The translations under genes and the position numbers were made by a program. This document shows positions 48,144 through 59,124 of a DNA stretch of 64,000 nt, in pieces (position 1 is the stretch's first letter; every line of letters begins with the position of its first letter). Source of the stretch: Schistocephalus solidus (lineage: Eukaryota > Platyhelminthes > Cestoda > Diphyllobothriidea > Diphyllobothriidae); contig WEDG01005322.1 of NCBI GenBank assembly GCA_017591395.1, positions 47,501-111,500 of the forward strand, read 5' to 3'. The notes under the pieces are model-generated. The model saw only the letters and a program-made list of their open reading frames with translations, searched no databases and had not been told where the DNA came from.

Positions 48144-49320
48144 AGATTATCTGTCGTGTTACTCTCTACGATTATAACTTGACCGACTTCGACCGTGTAC
48201 TGGGTTGCCTGTTCGTGACCTTTGCCCCCCCCCCATACGGAACTTGTTTGCTTCGGGAAGGCAATAGATCGGTGTGCGCCTATTCCTGTTTGAAAAAATA
48301 CCTGATCTGCTGTGACAGAGAATGACCGGTAGAGACGCACTGATGAACTTTGTTTCGATGGATTGCTTATGAACCATCTCCTTGATCCACGGTGTGACCT
48401 GCCTGCGCTGTACTCAAGCGCATGTTTGTGTTTCCGTTCCCAGCTGGTAATCAATGTTACGATTAGCTGAAGAAAGTCAGAATTAGACCGAAAATTTGTT
48501 TGTCATTCTACCATATTTTCTGGCGTCTGTCCTCTCTGCAATTATATTTTGGCCGACTTCGGACTTGTACTTGGTTGTGTGTTCGGGACCTTTGCCACCC
48601 ATACGGAGCTTGTTTGCCTCGGGAAGCCAATAGATCAGTGTGCGCCTATTCCTGTTTGATTAACTATATGGTCTCCTGTGACAGAGAATTACAGGTAGCG
48701 AGGCACTGATGAACTTCGGTTCGACTGAGTGTTTATGACCCATCTGCTAGACACATTTTGTGGACTGTCTTAGATATACTCGATCGTATGATTGTGTTTC
48801 TAGTTCAAGCTGTTAGTCAGTGTTATGACTGGCTGCAAGAAGGCAGAATAAGCCTGAAAAATACTGTATCAATCTACCCATATTTTCTGTCGTGTTTCCT
48901 CTCTACAATTTTAACTTGACAGACTTCGGCCTTGTACTTGGTTGCCTGTTCGTGAACTTTGCCACCCATACGGACCTTGTTTGCTTCGGGAAGCCAATAG
49001 ATTGGTTTGCGCCTATTCCTGAGTGAATAAATACCCGATCTGCTGTGACAGAGAATGATATGTGGCAAGGCGCCGATGAACCTCGGTTAGATAGAGTGCT
49101 TATGAACCATCTGCTAGACCCAGTGTGTGGAGTAACTGTGCTGTACTCCAGCGCATGTTTGTGTTTCTGGTCCCATATAGTAGTCAGTGTTATGATTGGT
49201 TGAAAGAAGGCAGAATAAGCCCAAAACAGACTGTATAAATCTACCCATATTTTCTGTCGTGTATCCTGTCTATAAGTATACCTTCAATTATAACTTGACC
49301 GACTTCGGCCTGTTTATTCG

Positions 49321-49912
49321 TTTCCGAGGGTGTAGAGGAACTAGTTAGAGTAGCACCACACAGATAGCATTTGGTTGCTCTATTTGTCTCGTACAGGTTG
49401 TGCATGCTCCTGTGACCGCCTCTAACTGGTACCAAATCTTACCTGTGGCTCTTAGAAGTTGAGTTCTTCCCACTGGCCACACCCCGGGCAACCGTCTCAA
49501 CCAGCGGGCTAAACCAGGTGAGGGTCTCCGGTGTTGTGTGTGCCTCCACACCCGGTATGTCTGACTCCCGAACTTCCCACCTCCCCCCTCTCAAAAAGTC
49601 CTACGTTGGGGGCGACAGCAACCCCGTAGGCGGCCCAGGCTAACTCGGGTCGTTCTTCCACTAAAACAAAACCGTGACCCATAGTGGAGTTCGGCAGCCG
49701 TCTGGCATATCCAAGCGGCCCTATTTAGGAACAGCACTGTCTGCCTCCTCGTGGAGGAAGGGGCTTGAAAAGGTGCCCTAAACCAATGCTGGTTATCACG
49801 TCTTCTGCAGCCGGCCGCTGCTGGCAGATCACAAAATACGCGGTCGTAAAACTCAAACAAGCAACAATACTCCTCGCCCCCATCCCCCGCGCTGTACCCT
49901 CTGGCTGCTCGG
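49321..49912 (+). other. LINE 5' region
   Basis: This GC-rich segment lies between the insertion edge and the endonuclease start. No frame or known motif was seen. It presumably carries the internal promoter of the element (inference from family biology). Confidence 0.5.
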
Positions 49913-51124
49913 GTGAGTCCGCTCACAATAGCAGCCTGGAATGTTCGTTCCCTTTTAGACAATCAGAGGAGCAACCGGTCGGAATGGAGGATGGCGCTAG
50001 TCGCTCGGGAACTGGCGCGCTACAAGGTGGACAATGCTGCTCTTAGCGAGACCCGATTCTCTGAGCAGGTTCAGCTGGAGGAGGTGGGTGCTGGCTACAC
50101 CTTCTTCTGGAGCGGCCGGCCAAAGGCAGAGTGACGCGATGCTGGTGTTGCATTTGCCATCCGTAACGACATTGTTGGAAGTCTGCCCTGTCTGCCGCAG
50201 GGTATCAATGATCGCCTAATGAGCCTCCGCCTGCCTCTTCGGGGAGACCAGTTCGCCACCATCATCAGCGCCTACGCTCCCCCAATTACGAGCTCTGATG
50301 CGGCGAAGGACAAATTATACGAGGACCTGCACGCCTTTCTGGCGACTGTGCCGAAAGAGGACAAGTTAATTGTCCTTGGTGACTTCAATGCCTGCGTTGG
50401 GATGGACCACGCTGCCTGGCAGGGAGTTCTGGGTCCCCACGGTCTCGGTAGCTGTAGCGATAACGGCCTTCTTCTTCTTCTGCGCACGTGTGCGGAACAC
50501 CGTCTCCTGCTGACCAACACCTTCTTCCGCCTTCCGATGCGGGAGAAGGCCACGTGGATGCACCATCGGTCGCGGCGCTGGCATCTGCTGGACTATGTTC
50601 TCGTCCGGAGGCGAGATCGATAGGATGTGCTGGTAACCAAGGCGATCCGCGATGCCGATGGTTGGACGAATCACCGCCTCGTCATCTCCCAGATGGGGCT
50701 CCGACTACAACCCAGACGAAGGCCCCAAGGTAAGAGGCCGCCAGGTAAGTTAAATACTCTTTTGTTTAATTTGCCTGCTCACTGTTTTGATTTCAGCAAC
50801 CAAATAACCGGGAAACTGGAGGACCTGCATGCTCCAGATGATAACGCTACCGTGGAGACACGATGGTGTCAACTGCGAAATGTCATCCAGTCCACCGCCC
50901 TCGATGTCCTCGGACGCGCACGCCGTCGACACCAGGACTGGTTTGACGACATTGACGCCGACATAAGCAACTTACTCGCGGAGAAGAATGGACTATACAA
51001 AGCCTACATGGATCTTCGGACTGACACCACCAAAGCAGCCTTCTTCAGATGGCGGCGCCTTGTACAGCAACGGCTGCGGGAGATGCAGGATGCCTGGATG
51101 ATCCGAAAGGCTGAGGAAATCTAG
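49913..51124 (+). pseudogene. LINE AP endonuclease and linker, broken
   Basis: One reading frame holds an AP-type endonuclease: IAAWNVRSLLD at the start, [26 protein letters not shown] near 50380 and LLDYVL near 50590. It continues into a helical, arginine-rich linker. In-frame TGA (50132-50134) and TAG (50621-50623 and 51122-51124) interrupt it. The first two look like single C-to-T changes. A 1-nt frame change right after 51124 leads to the RT frame. The domain nicks target DNA to prime reverse transcription. No separate ORF1 was recognised. Confidence 0.85.
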
Positions 51125-51146
51125 GGAGTATGCGGATCGCAATGAA

Positions 51147-52400
51147 ATGAAAAACGTTTTCAAAGCCATCAAGGCCATCTGCGGCCCGTGTATCAAGGGG
51201 ACCGCACCGCTGCTTAGCTCTGACGGCACAACACTGCTGACAGGGAAATCGAAAATTCTTAATCGCTGGGCCGAGCACTTCAAAAGTGTCCTTAATTGCT
51301 CATCAGCCATCTCCGATGCTGCCATTGCCCAGCTCCCTCAAGTGGACACGAACAATGACCTGGATCTGCCGCCTTCCGTACCAGAAACCATTCGGGCCGT
51401 GCAGCAGATTTCCAGCGGTAAAGCACCGGGATCCGACGCAATCCCACCGGAAGTCTACAAGCAAAGTGGGCCCCGGCTGATGGCAGAACTCACAACACAC
51501 TTCCAGGAGATGTGGCGCCAAGGACAAGTTCCTCAGGATTTCAAAGACGCGATCATAGTCCATCTCTACAAACGAAAGGGGAACCGGCAAATCTGTGATA
51601 ATCACAGAGGCATCTCGTTGCTCAACATCGCTGGGAAGATCTTCGCCCGTATCCTTCTCAATCGTCTTAACGGTCACCTAGGGCAGGGCCTGTTCCCGGA
51701 AAGCCAATGTGGCTTCCGCCGACACCGCGGAACAACCGATATGATCTTTGTCGCCCGCCAGCTACAAGAGAAGTGTCAGGAGATGCGAACTCACCTATGC
51801 ACGACCTTCTTGGATCTGACGAAAGCCTTTGAAATAGTGAAACGCGACGGAATGTGGAAAGTCACGCAGAAATTCGGCTGTCCTGAGCGGTTCACGCACA
51901 TGGTGCGTCAGCTTCATGACGGGATGACGGCGCGCGTCACTTACAACAGGACGGTATCCGAAGCCTTCGCAGTGACCAACGGAGTGAAGCAGGGCTGCGT
52001 ATTGGCCCCCACCCTATTCAGTCTCATGTTATCTGCTATGCTGATGGACGCCTACCGTGATGAGCAGCCTGGTATCCGCATCGCCAACAGAACTGACGGG
52101 TACCTTCTCAACAGTCGGCGTATGCAGACTTCAACGCTCGTGTCTACTGGTAGAGTCCATGACTTGCTCTTCGCGGACTACTGCACTCTTAACACGGTGA
52201 CGGAGGAGCACAAGCAAAGGAGTATGGACCTCTTCGCCGAAGGCTGCGCCAATTTTGGATTAACAATCAGTACAGCCAAAACGGTTGTCATGCACCAGCC
52301 ACCACCCAGCGCGGAATACAATGCTCTCCGAATCAATGTCAACGGTGCTCAACTAAAAAACGTGGAAACCTTCGCTGTCACGCAACACGAGAATCAATGA
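51147..52400 (+). pseudogene. LINE reverse transcriptase, catalytic site damaged
   Basis: This open stretch of 417 codons carries the RT core of a non-LTR element: ISSGKAPGSDAIPPEVYK, IVHLYKRKGNR, HRGISLLNIAGKIFARILLN, motif A FLDLTKAFE, motif B NGVKQGCVLAPTLFS and motif C. Motif C reads FADY at about 52170-52181 where FADD is required, so the second catalytic aspartate is lost. The frame ends near 52400, where roughly 8-10 codons of the LGST-type region are missing and the frame shifts. The exact LINE clade is not assigned. Confidence 0.9.
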
Positions 52401-52409
52401 CGAGGTTGC

Positions 52410-53403
52410 CCAACGGATCTTTAAAGCTAGTCAGGCCTTCGGCCGACTGCAGGCCTCCGTATGGAATCGCCACTGTATTCACCTGAACACCAAACTGAAG
52501 ATGTACAAGGCCGTCGTCTTGACGACACTCCTTTACGGAGCGGAGACCTGGACCGTCTACTCGAACCAAGCCAGGAAGCTGAATCACTTCCATCTCAGCT
52601 GCCTACACAGAATACTGAAGCTGAGATGGGAAGACAGGATACCGGACATGGAAGTCCTGGAGCGGACCGGAATCCTCAGCATCAGCGCCATGCTGAGGCA
52701 AGTGCAAATGCGATGGTACGGCCACCTGGTAAGAATGGACGACGAGCGACTACCCAAACAACTTTTCTACGGAGATGTCGCTACGGGTGCTCGCCGACAG
52801 GGAGGTCAAAAACGACACTATAAGGACACTTTGAAGAAATCACTGAAGCAACTGCATATCAACCCGGTGACCTCGGAGGACTTCGCCCAGGATAGACCGG
52901 CCTGGAGAAGATCCGTGAAGACTTGTTCAGCAATCTATGAGGCCAACCGGATCGCCGCCGCCAAGGCCAAAAGAGCGACACGAAAATCACCAGTGCCCCG
53001 GACCAACATCGTCGATGCCCAGGCTCTGCCAACATGCCCGCGCTGTCAACGCATCTTCTGCGCGAGAATCGGCCTGGTTGGACATCCTCGGACGCAACGC
53101 ACTAACAATCCGACAATTCCAATTTCTGCGTCAAATTCTGCCAACCCTCCTTCAGACTCCCCCACCCTCAATTCCCGGCATCAATTCCATTACTCCCACC
53201 ATCATAGAGACCACAGCCCTCTACTCATCGCCTGTTACCCCCACCACCGCAACCACCACCGCCTTCGCCTTCACTACCTCCACCACCACCACCACCATCA
53301 GCGATGGGGAATCTCTCCTAAGCTGAACTCAATGCGACCGCACATTCACCTCACGCATCGGCCTGGTCGGTCACTTGTGAATACATCGTACAGAGACCGG
53401 TGA
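52410..53403 (+). pseudogene. LINE RT C-terminal domain with first zinc finger
   Basis: It follows the RT in another frame: [52 protein letters not shown] (the usual C-terminal domain of AP-endonuclease LINEs), a basic region, and [17 protein letters not shown], a C2H2-like finger with its last histidine position altered. A frame change near 53080-53130 leads to a Thr/Pro-rich linker and further fingers. Confidence 0.8.
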
Positions 53404-53835
53404 GCCAGTGCCTGGAACACCATCACACAGCAGAGATCGTCGCCTCCACTGTCCTTGCGCATTCACTCATCGCATGGGCCTATTCGGTCACATGCGCATC
53501 CGTGAGAGCGGAATTCACCGCAATGCCGACAACGACGATACACCATGCACACCCTACGCTCCTGCTATTCTTACAGTCATTGCCACCCCCACTACCATGA
53601 ATGAAATCCCCCCAGCCTCTACCCATTTCTCCTGCCCACACTGCGCCCGCAACTCCAACTCACCCATCGGCTTGGTCGATCACCTGTGAATCCATCGCAC
53701 GGAGGCTGGTGAACCAGTGCCTGGGGCTCCGACATACAGTCGACGCGCCCACCTTCACTGCCCTCACTGCTCCCGTACATTTACACACCGCATGGGCCTA
53801 TTAGGACACATGCGCCTCCACGACAACCTGTGGTA
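53326..53835 (+). pseudogene. degenerate C2H2 finger array at the LINE C-terminus
   Basis: In one frame there are four more finger-like units: [16 protein letters not shown] (53330), LHCPCAFTHRMGLFGHMRI (about 53440), FSCPHCARNSNSPIGLVDHL (about 53629), and LHCPHCSRTFTHRMGLLGHM with RLHDN (about 53755-53826). They alternate between an RIGLVGHL and an RMGL(F/L)GHMR type, joined by a repeated HRTE.GEPVPG linker. Two TGA codons sit at equivalent places (the R of the HLRIH-type motif, CGA to TGA). This suggests internal duplication of a two-finger module. I recall similar proteins as very common in diphyllobothriid tapeworms (memory, not searched). Confidence 0.75.
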
Positions 53836-53839
53836 AACC

Positions 53840-54667
53840 ACTAGAGGTTAAGCCACATAAGCGCACACCATTTACACTAATACATAGACAACACCCTCAC
53901 AATCATCATAATGTGACTGATAAAATCACGGTTTCCTAGAAACCGTAGCTTGGAAGGCTGCCAATCGGACGCTTACACCAGACCACGCCGTCGGCCCAGT
54001 GTATGTGCTGCGTGTGTCGAGAGGCTGACCAGTGGACTGGGATTCAGACGGCGGTGGCTCCTCCATCTCCCCTTAGTAAGTAAATCCTGGTGTGTGCGTT
54101 ATGGGGGCCAGGTCGTGCTGTGGCGCGCGAAGATGGGTACGCCGACCCGTCAGCTAATGCGCCCACTCCTACCTCAGACAACTGACTGGCTCGGATGGTG
54201 GTCTGATTGTGGCAGTGGGGGAGAGAGTGAGGTCAAAAGCTAAGCGAATTTTCCTAACTATAAACAATCTGACGCGCTTGAAACTATCACGGTGAGCTAA
54301 AAGCCGTGGCTTGGAAGGTTGCCAACTAACGGGATAACTCGGACCGCGTGGTCAGCCCAATGCATGTATTGTTTGGAGTGGCTGACTGACGAACTGAGAG
54401 TCAAGCTGCAATTGCTCCTTCTTAATGTGGCCTTTATGGCACTACTACTCCGTGGGATCCATGTCAGGTGTAATGGCACACCCAAGGGCGGTTCCGGCCG
54501 CGCCAGCCACATGTGCCCTGTCTCATTTCCGGTCTTTTTGACTCTGTATTGACACCGGTCTCAGGTGGGGAAGGAGAAAGAGTGCGGTAGCTGCAGCGCA
54601 AGGCTACCGTGCACCACCTGGTGTGGAGCATACGGTGGACCTCGGCGGAATCGACGGTCAAACTGTC
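53840..54667 (+). repeat. LINE 3' region with two diverged tandem segments
   Basis: CCGTAGCTTGGAAGGCTGCC at 53943 and CCGTGGCTTGGAAGGTTGCC at 54303 open two related segments. Each is followed by a GGTCAGCCCA- or GTCGGCCCA-like block and a GGCTGAC block. The last part (54481-54665) recurs at 61640-61925. Confidence 0.7.
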
Positions 54668-55014
54668 AATTCGTTGCCTGTTCGTGACCATTCCTACCCA
54701 CACGGTCCTTGATTGCATCGGGAAGCCAATAGATCTGTGTGCGCCTATTCCTGTTTGAATAAATACCCGATCTGCTGTGACAGAGAATGACATGTCGCGA
54801 GGCACCGATGAACCTCGGTTAGATGGAGTGCTTATGACCCATCTGCTAGACCCAGTGTGTGGACATCCTGCGCTGTACTCAAACGCATGTTTGTATTTCC
54901 GGTCCCAGCTAGTAGTCAGTGATATGATTGGCTGAATGAAGGCAGATTAAGCCCGAAACCGACTATGTAAATCGACCATATTTTCTGTCGTCTCTCCTCT
55001 CTCCAAAATAACAT
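54668..55014 (+). repeat. continuation of the 365-bp satellite after the LINE
   Basis: It resumes at TTGCCTGTTCGTGACC and contains the full landmark and a hammerhead-like motif near 54920-54980 (GATTGG, CTGAATGA, GGC-AGATTAA-GCC, CGAAA). It ends at a SINE. Confidence 0.88.
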
Positions 55015-55015
55015 G

Positions 55016-55207
55016 TCCGACAAAGACATGGGAGACTGGAATTACCACTTCTGCCTTATTAGCTGTAAGCAGCCAGTCATACTTAACCCCGGGTTTTGTG
55101 GCACCTGAGGTTTAAACTGGTGACCTGGTGGTTATAAGTCCTACGCTCTACCCCACTGTGGCACGAGGTCATTTTCTTGCCAATTTCGATCGGAAATATC
55201 AACTATG
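55016..55207 (-). mobile_element. hammerhead SINE copy, minus strand
   Basis: It runs from the tail through a decayed ribozyme (CTGCTTA core) and the tRNA-like head to the body end. A partial inverted pair with the following plus-strand array is formed. Confidence 0.75.
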
Positions 55208-55220
55208 GTACTTATTTGTG

Positions 55221-55893
55221 GTAGATAGTGAGCCCCAAAGCACAACGGGTCGAATGAATCCTGTAACCGTTCGGTGAGCGCCTACTACCATTGTCAATAT
55301 TCTTGATCAAAACCGGCAAGATAACTAGGCTGGTTAGAGTTTGGACTTCTAGCCAACAGGTTGCGAGTTTGAGGTTCTTGTGCCGCAACACCTGGGGTTG
55401 TGTATGGCTGGCTGATGACGACTAATAAGGCAGAAATAACCATTCCAGTCTCCCTTGTCTTTGTCGGTTTTATCATTCTGCCTATATAACTAGCTGCTCT
55501 GTGGCTGTTGTTGGGGCTCTAGAGTTAACCCCAAGGCACAACGGGACGAGTGAGTCCTGTAACCGATCGGTGAGTGCCAAACTACCATTGTTAATATTCC
55601 CGCTCGAAACCGGCAAGACAACGAGCTCGTGGCGCAGTGGGTAGAGCGTTGGACTTCTGTCCAACAGGTCGCGAGTTCGAGCCTCGGGCACCGCAGCGCC
55701 TGGGGTTGGGTATGGCCGGCTGATGACGGCTAATAAGCCAGAAATGGTCATTCCAATCTCCCCTGTCTGTTTGTTCAGGTTATACTGCCTACATCCTTAA
55801 CCACTGTACGCCTGCTGGCGGGGTTCGTGGATAAGCCCAAAGGCATAACGGGATGAATGAGTCCATTAACCGATCGGTAGGCACTTATTAGCA
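55221..55893 (+). mobile_element. head-to-tail hammerhead SINE array, about 2.2 monomers
   Basis: Body, head, ribozyme, body, head, ribozyme, body in order. The second head is the best tRNA-like copy: GAGCTCGTGGCGCAGTGGGT from 55623, then TTGGACTTCTGTCC and GTCGCGAGTTCGAGCC. It resembles tRNA-Arg(TCT) in the A box, anticodon arm and B box. The cleavage points are 308 nt apart. Confidence 0.88.
55708..55762 (+). ncRNA. hammerhead ribozyme motif in SINE array
   Basis: It holds CTGATGA (55720-55726), GGCTAATAAGCC, GAAA (55741-55744) and ATGGTCAT. Helix I is weakened (GGCCGG against CCAATC), so core and helices II and III are intact but helix I is decayed. A second, weaker motif lies at 55399-55453. 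Confidence 0.6.
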
Positions 55894-55899
55894 TAGCTA

Positions 55900-57620
55900 T
55901 GAATACATATCAAAGCTTACTAAACTAATTTAAATTTTGTAATCTTCCCTGCCCTCTTATAAACGCTACCTATCCTCCTATAATCTGCACTGTACAGTCT
56001 TAAATATACACAGGAAAATAATGAAAATGTGAAAACTCCCATGAAATATCTAAAGTCCGTAGAACCTGCCCTAAAAGAAAACCCGCGAAGTATCAATTTC
56101 GCAAAAAGCATGTCGCAAAGGGGCAGGGGGGACTGTAGATTGAGAGTAGGGATCATAAGGTATAGTTTTGAATGTGTAAGTGCCTTGACGATCATTTCGA
56201 GAAGAGGAAAGGGGCCATCTGTGGGGTGGGGGCATATGTTCAACCAGCAACGACTACGCAGGCCATCTAACAAAGATCTGTATAACCGCACGAAAAAGAA
56301 GATCGACCATATTCTCTCTCTCTCTCTCTTTTTATTTCTCTGTCAATCGGTCGCTGAGACGGTTTCTTACTGCCTACCTGTAAAGACAAATAGAAGAGTC
56401 CAATAAACTAATGATTCCTCTGTCTACAGTTTGGTATCTTTCTCTCTCTCTCTCTCTTCACTCTTTCCTGCACCAGTGGACTGAATGATGTTGTGTGCAT
56501 TACTTGATGTGGCATAAAAGATTCCATCCACTTGTGCCACGAGTGCATGCGATAATCGTTAACAAATCATTCAGTCTTATCGCAGCCCGACCAAAGCATA
56601 CCACAAACCGGTGTTTGCGCATTTTGGTAACGTGCAGCAAATACCACTTTATGGGAGGGGGGCTTGCTGTAAACCAGTCCAAACTACATATTCTAGTATA
56701 GGAGTCTAAAAGGCAGATTACACAAACAGCATGCGATGCATAAGTCGCCGTCTCTGAAATCTACAACACAATGACAGCAAAAACAATCTAAATAATTCCG
56801 TTGCATTGTTTATTTTTTCTTTCTTGAGATATCTGTGAGGAGAACTTTGTGAATTAATGCACGCTCGTTCAGGTGCTGGTTACTTTGTGTCATCCTTCTC
56901 TTTTACAAAATTTACCACATTTTCTTTCTCGCTTTTATCAGAGGGTCTTCTTGGTCGCGGCTTAATGGATAAGTTTTCAAGTTCTTCAATCTTCCATTTC
57001 CAGTATTAGAGTGTTGTTCTAGGTGGTGGTGCGCGATTGAAACCTCGTTGAAAATTGTGCAGGCTTCGGCCTAACTTTGGTGCACTGCCGCACAGCTAAT
57101 TATGAACACTTTATTGGAAATAGGAAATTCACTCTCGCCATCTGCCTCCCTCATGTCGTAATAAATTAACCTTACTTATCTGCAAATAAAAAGGACAATA
57201 CAGAGCATCGCCAAGAGATAAAGAGTATCAATCAGCGAATCCAATTAAGTACACCCAGCAATAAGTGAAATCAGCCTACCCATATATAGAGACGGAGACT
57301 GACAGCATAAGTATTTGCTAAAAATCCAGACACGTGTTTCGCCGATATACCGCCGCTGCATGCCGCAGCTGCGTTCCCTGCATGCTCTCTGGTAGATACT
57401 CCATTTTTGAAATTGCCGCTTCTTAATTTTCTCAGAAATTAATCACCAACTGGTGTAAATCAGTATGAACTAAGGTTACTAGGCGCAGACCAAAGTTTGA
57501 TAGGAATATTTGAGCCGAAGTCTATCTGCCACAATGAACTAATCACGTAATATTAATTAAACTGCTTACATACAGTCAGTAATATATACTGAGTTTACAC
57601 GATACATCAGTTTGACAGCA
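55900..57620. other. intron interior with CT microsatellites
   Basis: CT-rich tracts lie at 56309-56330 and 56437-56458. Nothing else was recognised. Confidence 0.35.
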
Positions 57621-57888
57621 CATGTACGTGTTTCTTCGGTATTCTGTCGCACATGGGGGGGGTACCGACGAGCATGACCCCTCGCGGCTGTATCATGCAG
57701 CGGCAGAATATCACCGAACCACGTGTCTGGGCTTCAAATATTATTTCAAACTGATTTACACAAAGTTGGGTGATAAGGTTCTGAGCAAATTAAGTAGAAG
57801 CAGGAAAATTTGTATCAGTAATAATCGCAGGGCTTTATTTGACAGCGTGAATAGCACCAATGGGAATACGGAACGCATGCGTCTAATA

Positions 57889-57962
57889 AATAATAATAGC
57901 AGTATTAATGGCAGTATTATTATTATTAGTAATAGTAAAAGTAATATTAATAGTAGTAATAA

Positions 57963-58033
<71 letters not shown>

Positions 58034-58034
58034 A
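57889..58034. repeat. (AGT)n trinucleotide microsatellite
   Basis: A degenerate beginning (AATAATAGC, ATTATT) leads into about 25 pure AGT units. A weaker relative lies at 58268-58331. Confidence 0.95.
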
Positions 58035-58703
58035 GGCCCGTTGTTGCTGTTGTCATAGTTGCAGTAATGATTTCATTATTAAGTATTGTGGCAAAGGTAA
58101 TAAAATCAGCAGTAACAATAGTATTGATCGGAGGATTTATATCCAAACCGCACTACCCCTAAGATAAGGAATTGCCGCAACGGTGGTCATTGGAGTCCTA
58201 CGATCATTAGTGCCACTGGTATAAGTAAATAAGTACTACTGGTTATACATCCACTCAAAATCCACCCGTAGTAGTAGTGGTAGTAGTAATAGCAATAGTA
58301 GTAGTCGTCAGAACAGTAGCAGCAGTAGTATATTCGTTGATCAGGAGGCCGCCAGAGGTGAAATTTAGGATAATATCCGCCTAGATGTGACTTTAAGCAA
58401 TGAGATGCATACTACAGTTGGTCACAGCCAAACCGATGCTGATGTTTGCATTAATAAAGACAATACTACTGATAATATTTCAATAGCAACATTGTTTATT
58501 TCTTGTGCCGCAGTGTTCAGTGCTAATTTTAAACGCTACAGCAACAACACCATTAACAGAGAAATCAGTAAGAATACAGTTTTGAACGTATAGGCACACC
58601 ATTAGAAATGACGCGGATGCTACTTAAAGTATACCCAACATTGATTATTAGTATCGCAGTAGGTGTCTTTTTAGCAGTACGCTTTTGAAGAGGAGATTAC
58701 CCA

Positions 58704-58795
58704 CAAAGATAACGAAGACAAGGATGCTCATTTCTGGCTTTTTTAGCCGCCGTCAGCCAGTAATACCCAATCCCAGGTTTGAAAAACCGGAGACT
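58704..58795 (-). mobile_element. hammerhead SINE fragment
   Basis: This minus-strand ribozyme region (CTGACGG core, GGCTAAAAAAGCC, GAAA) is joined to a truncated head. Confidence 0.6.
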
Positions 58796-59124
58796 GAACG
58801 ACAGATTTCTATTAGTTTACTTTACAGTGTTACCGATTATGTTAGGAGTCCATTTTTACGCACGACTGTTGCATGGCAGCGACTGCATCGTGCGTCCGTG
58901 AGTCACTGGGTTCGGCAAGCCTTAAATCTGCACTGGGCCAGTGATCAGTATCCAAGAACACCACTTCCAAAAGCAAATACATCAGCAGCGGAAGCCCATC
59001 TTACAGACCATGGTACCAGCTGCAGGTGCGAATTAAAAACGCTGCGCATGATGGCCACCAGGTTTAACCTCGAGATTTTTTAGGACAAATTTATCTTATT
59101 GGCGTTTATGTTCCTCATTTTCAG

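Larger units (their letters stand above)
45369..49320 (+). repeat. 365-bp tandem satellite with hammerhead-like motif, about 11 copies
   Basis: The landmark GCATGTTTGTGTTTCC recurs near 45506, 45871, 46236, 46601, 46952, 47316, 47682, 48046, 48419, 48785 and 49152, a period of 364-367 with one 350 and one 373. Each monomer has GGAGCTTGTTTGCTTCGGGA, a CCTATTCCTGTTTGAATAAA block and, after the landmark, a hammerhead-like motif (CTGA(A)TGA, helix II, CGAAA). Copies differ by roughly 10-20%, so it is older than the SINE array. It continues at 54668 after an inserted LINE. Confidence 0.92.
49321..54667 (+). mobile_element. non-LTR retrotransposon inserted in the satellite
   Basis: The satellite unit stops at 49320 and resumes at about 54668. 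ATTCG occurs at both edges and may be a 5-bp target duplication. The insert has a 5' region of about 590 bp, an AP-endonuclease and reverse-transcriptase frame, a zinc-finger tail and a 3' region of about 840 bp made of two diverged tandem segments (about 53924-54242 and 54283-54600). Base composition is clearly more GC-rich than the host sequence. Multiple frameshifts and stops make it inactive. Confidence 0.88.
12117..59124 (+). other. inferred giant netrin intron (about 47 kb)
   Basis: This is the interval between the LE3 donor and the NTR acceptor, both phase 1. Nothing inside it looks like a netrin linker exon or an unrelated host gene. Nearly everything recognisable is repeat-derived: hammerhead SINEs, the 365-bp satellite, Penelope-like elements, a LINE and microsatellites. 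That it is a single intron is inferred from phase and domain order only. A small missed exon or an assembly join cannot be excluded. Confidence 0.55.

Noticed and set aside
50741..50797. Intron-like segment in the LINE (gtaagt ... ttgatttcag)
   Set aside because: The reading frame runs open through it and encodes sequence expected between endonuclease and RT, so the splice signals are coincidental.
57622..58167. 181-codon open frame with a long poly-serine run
   Set aside because: The frame exists because of the AGT microsatellite. Equivalent poly-Thr and poly-Val frames occur in other readings, and no domain flanks it.
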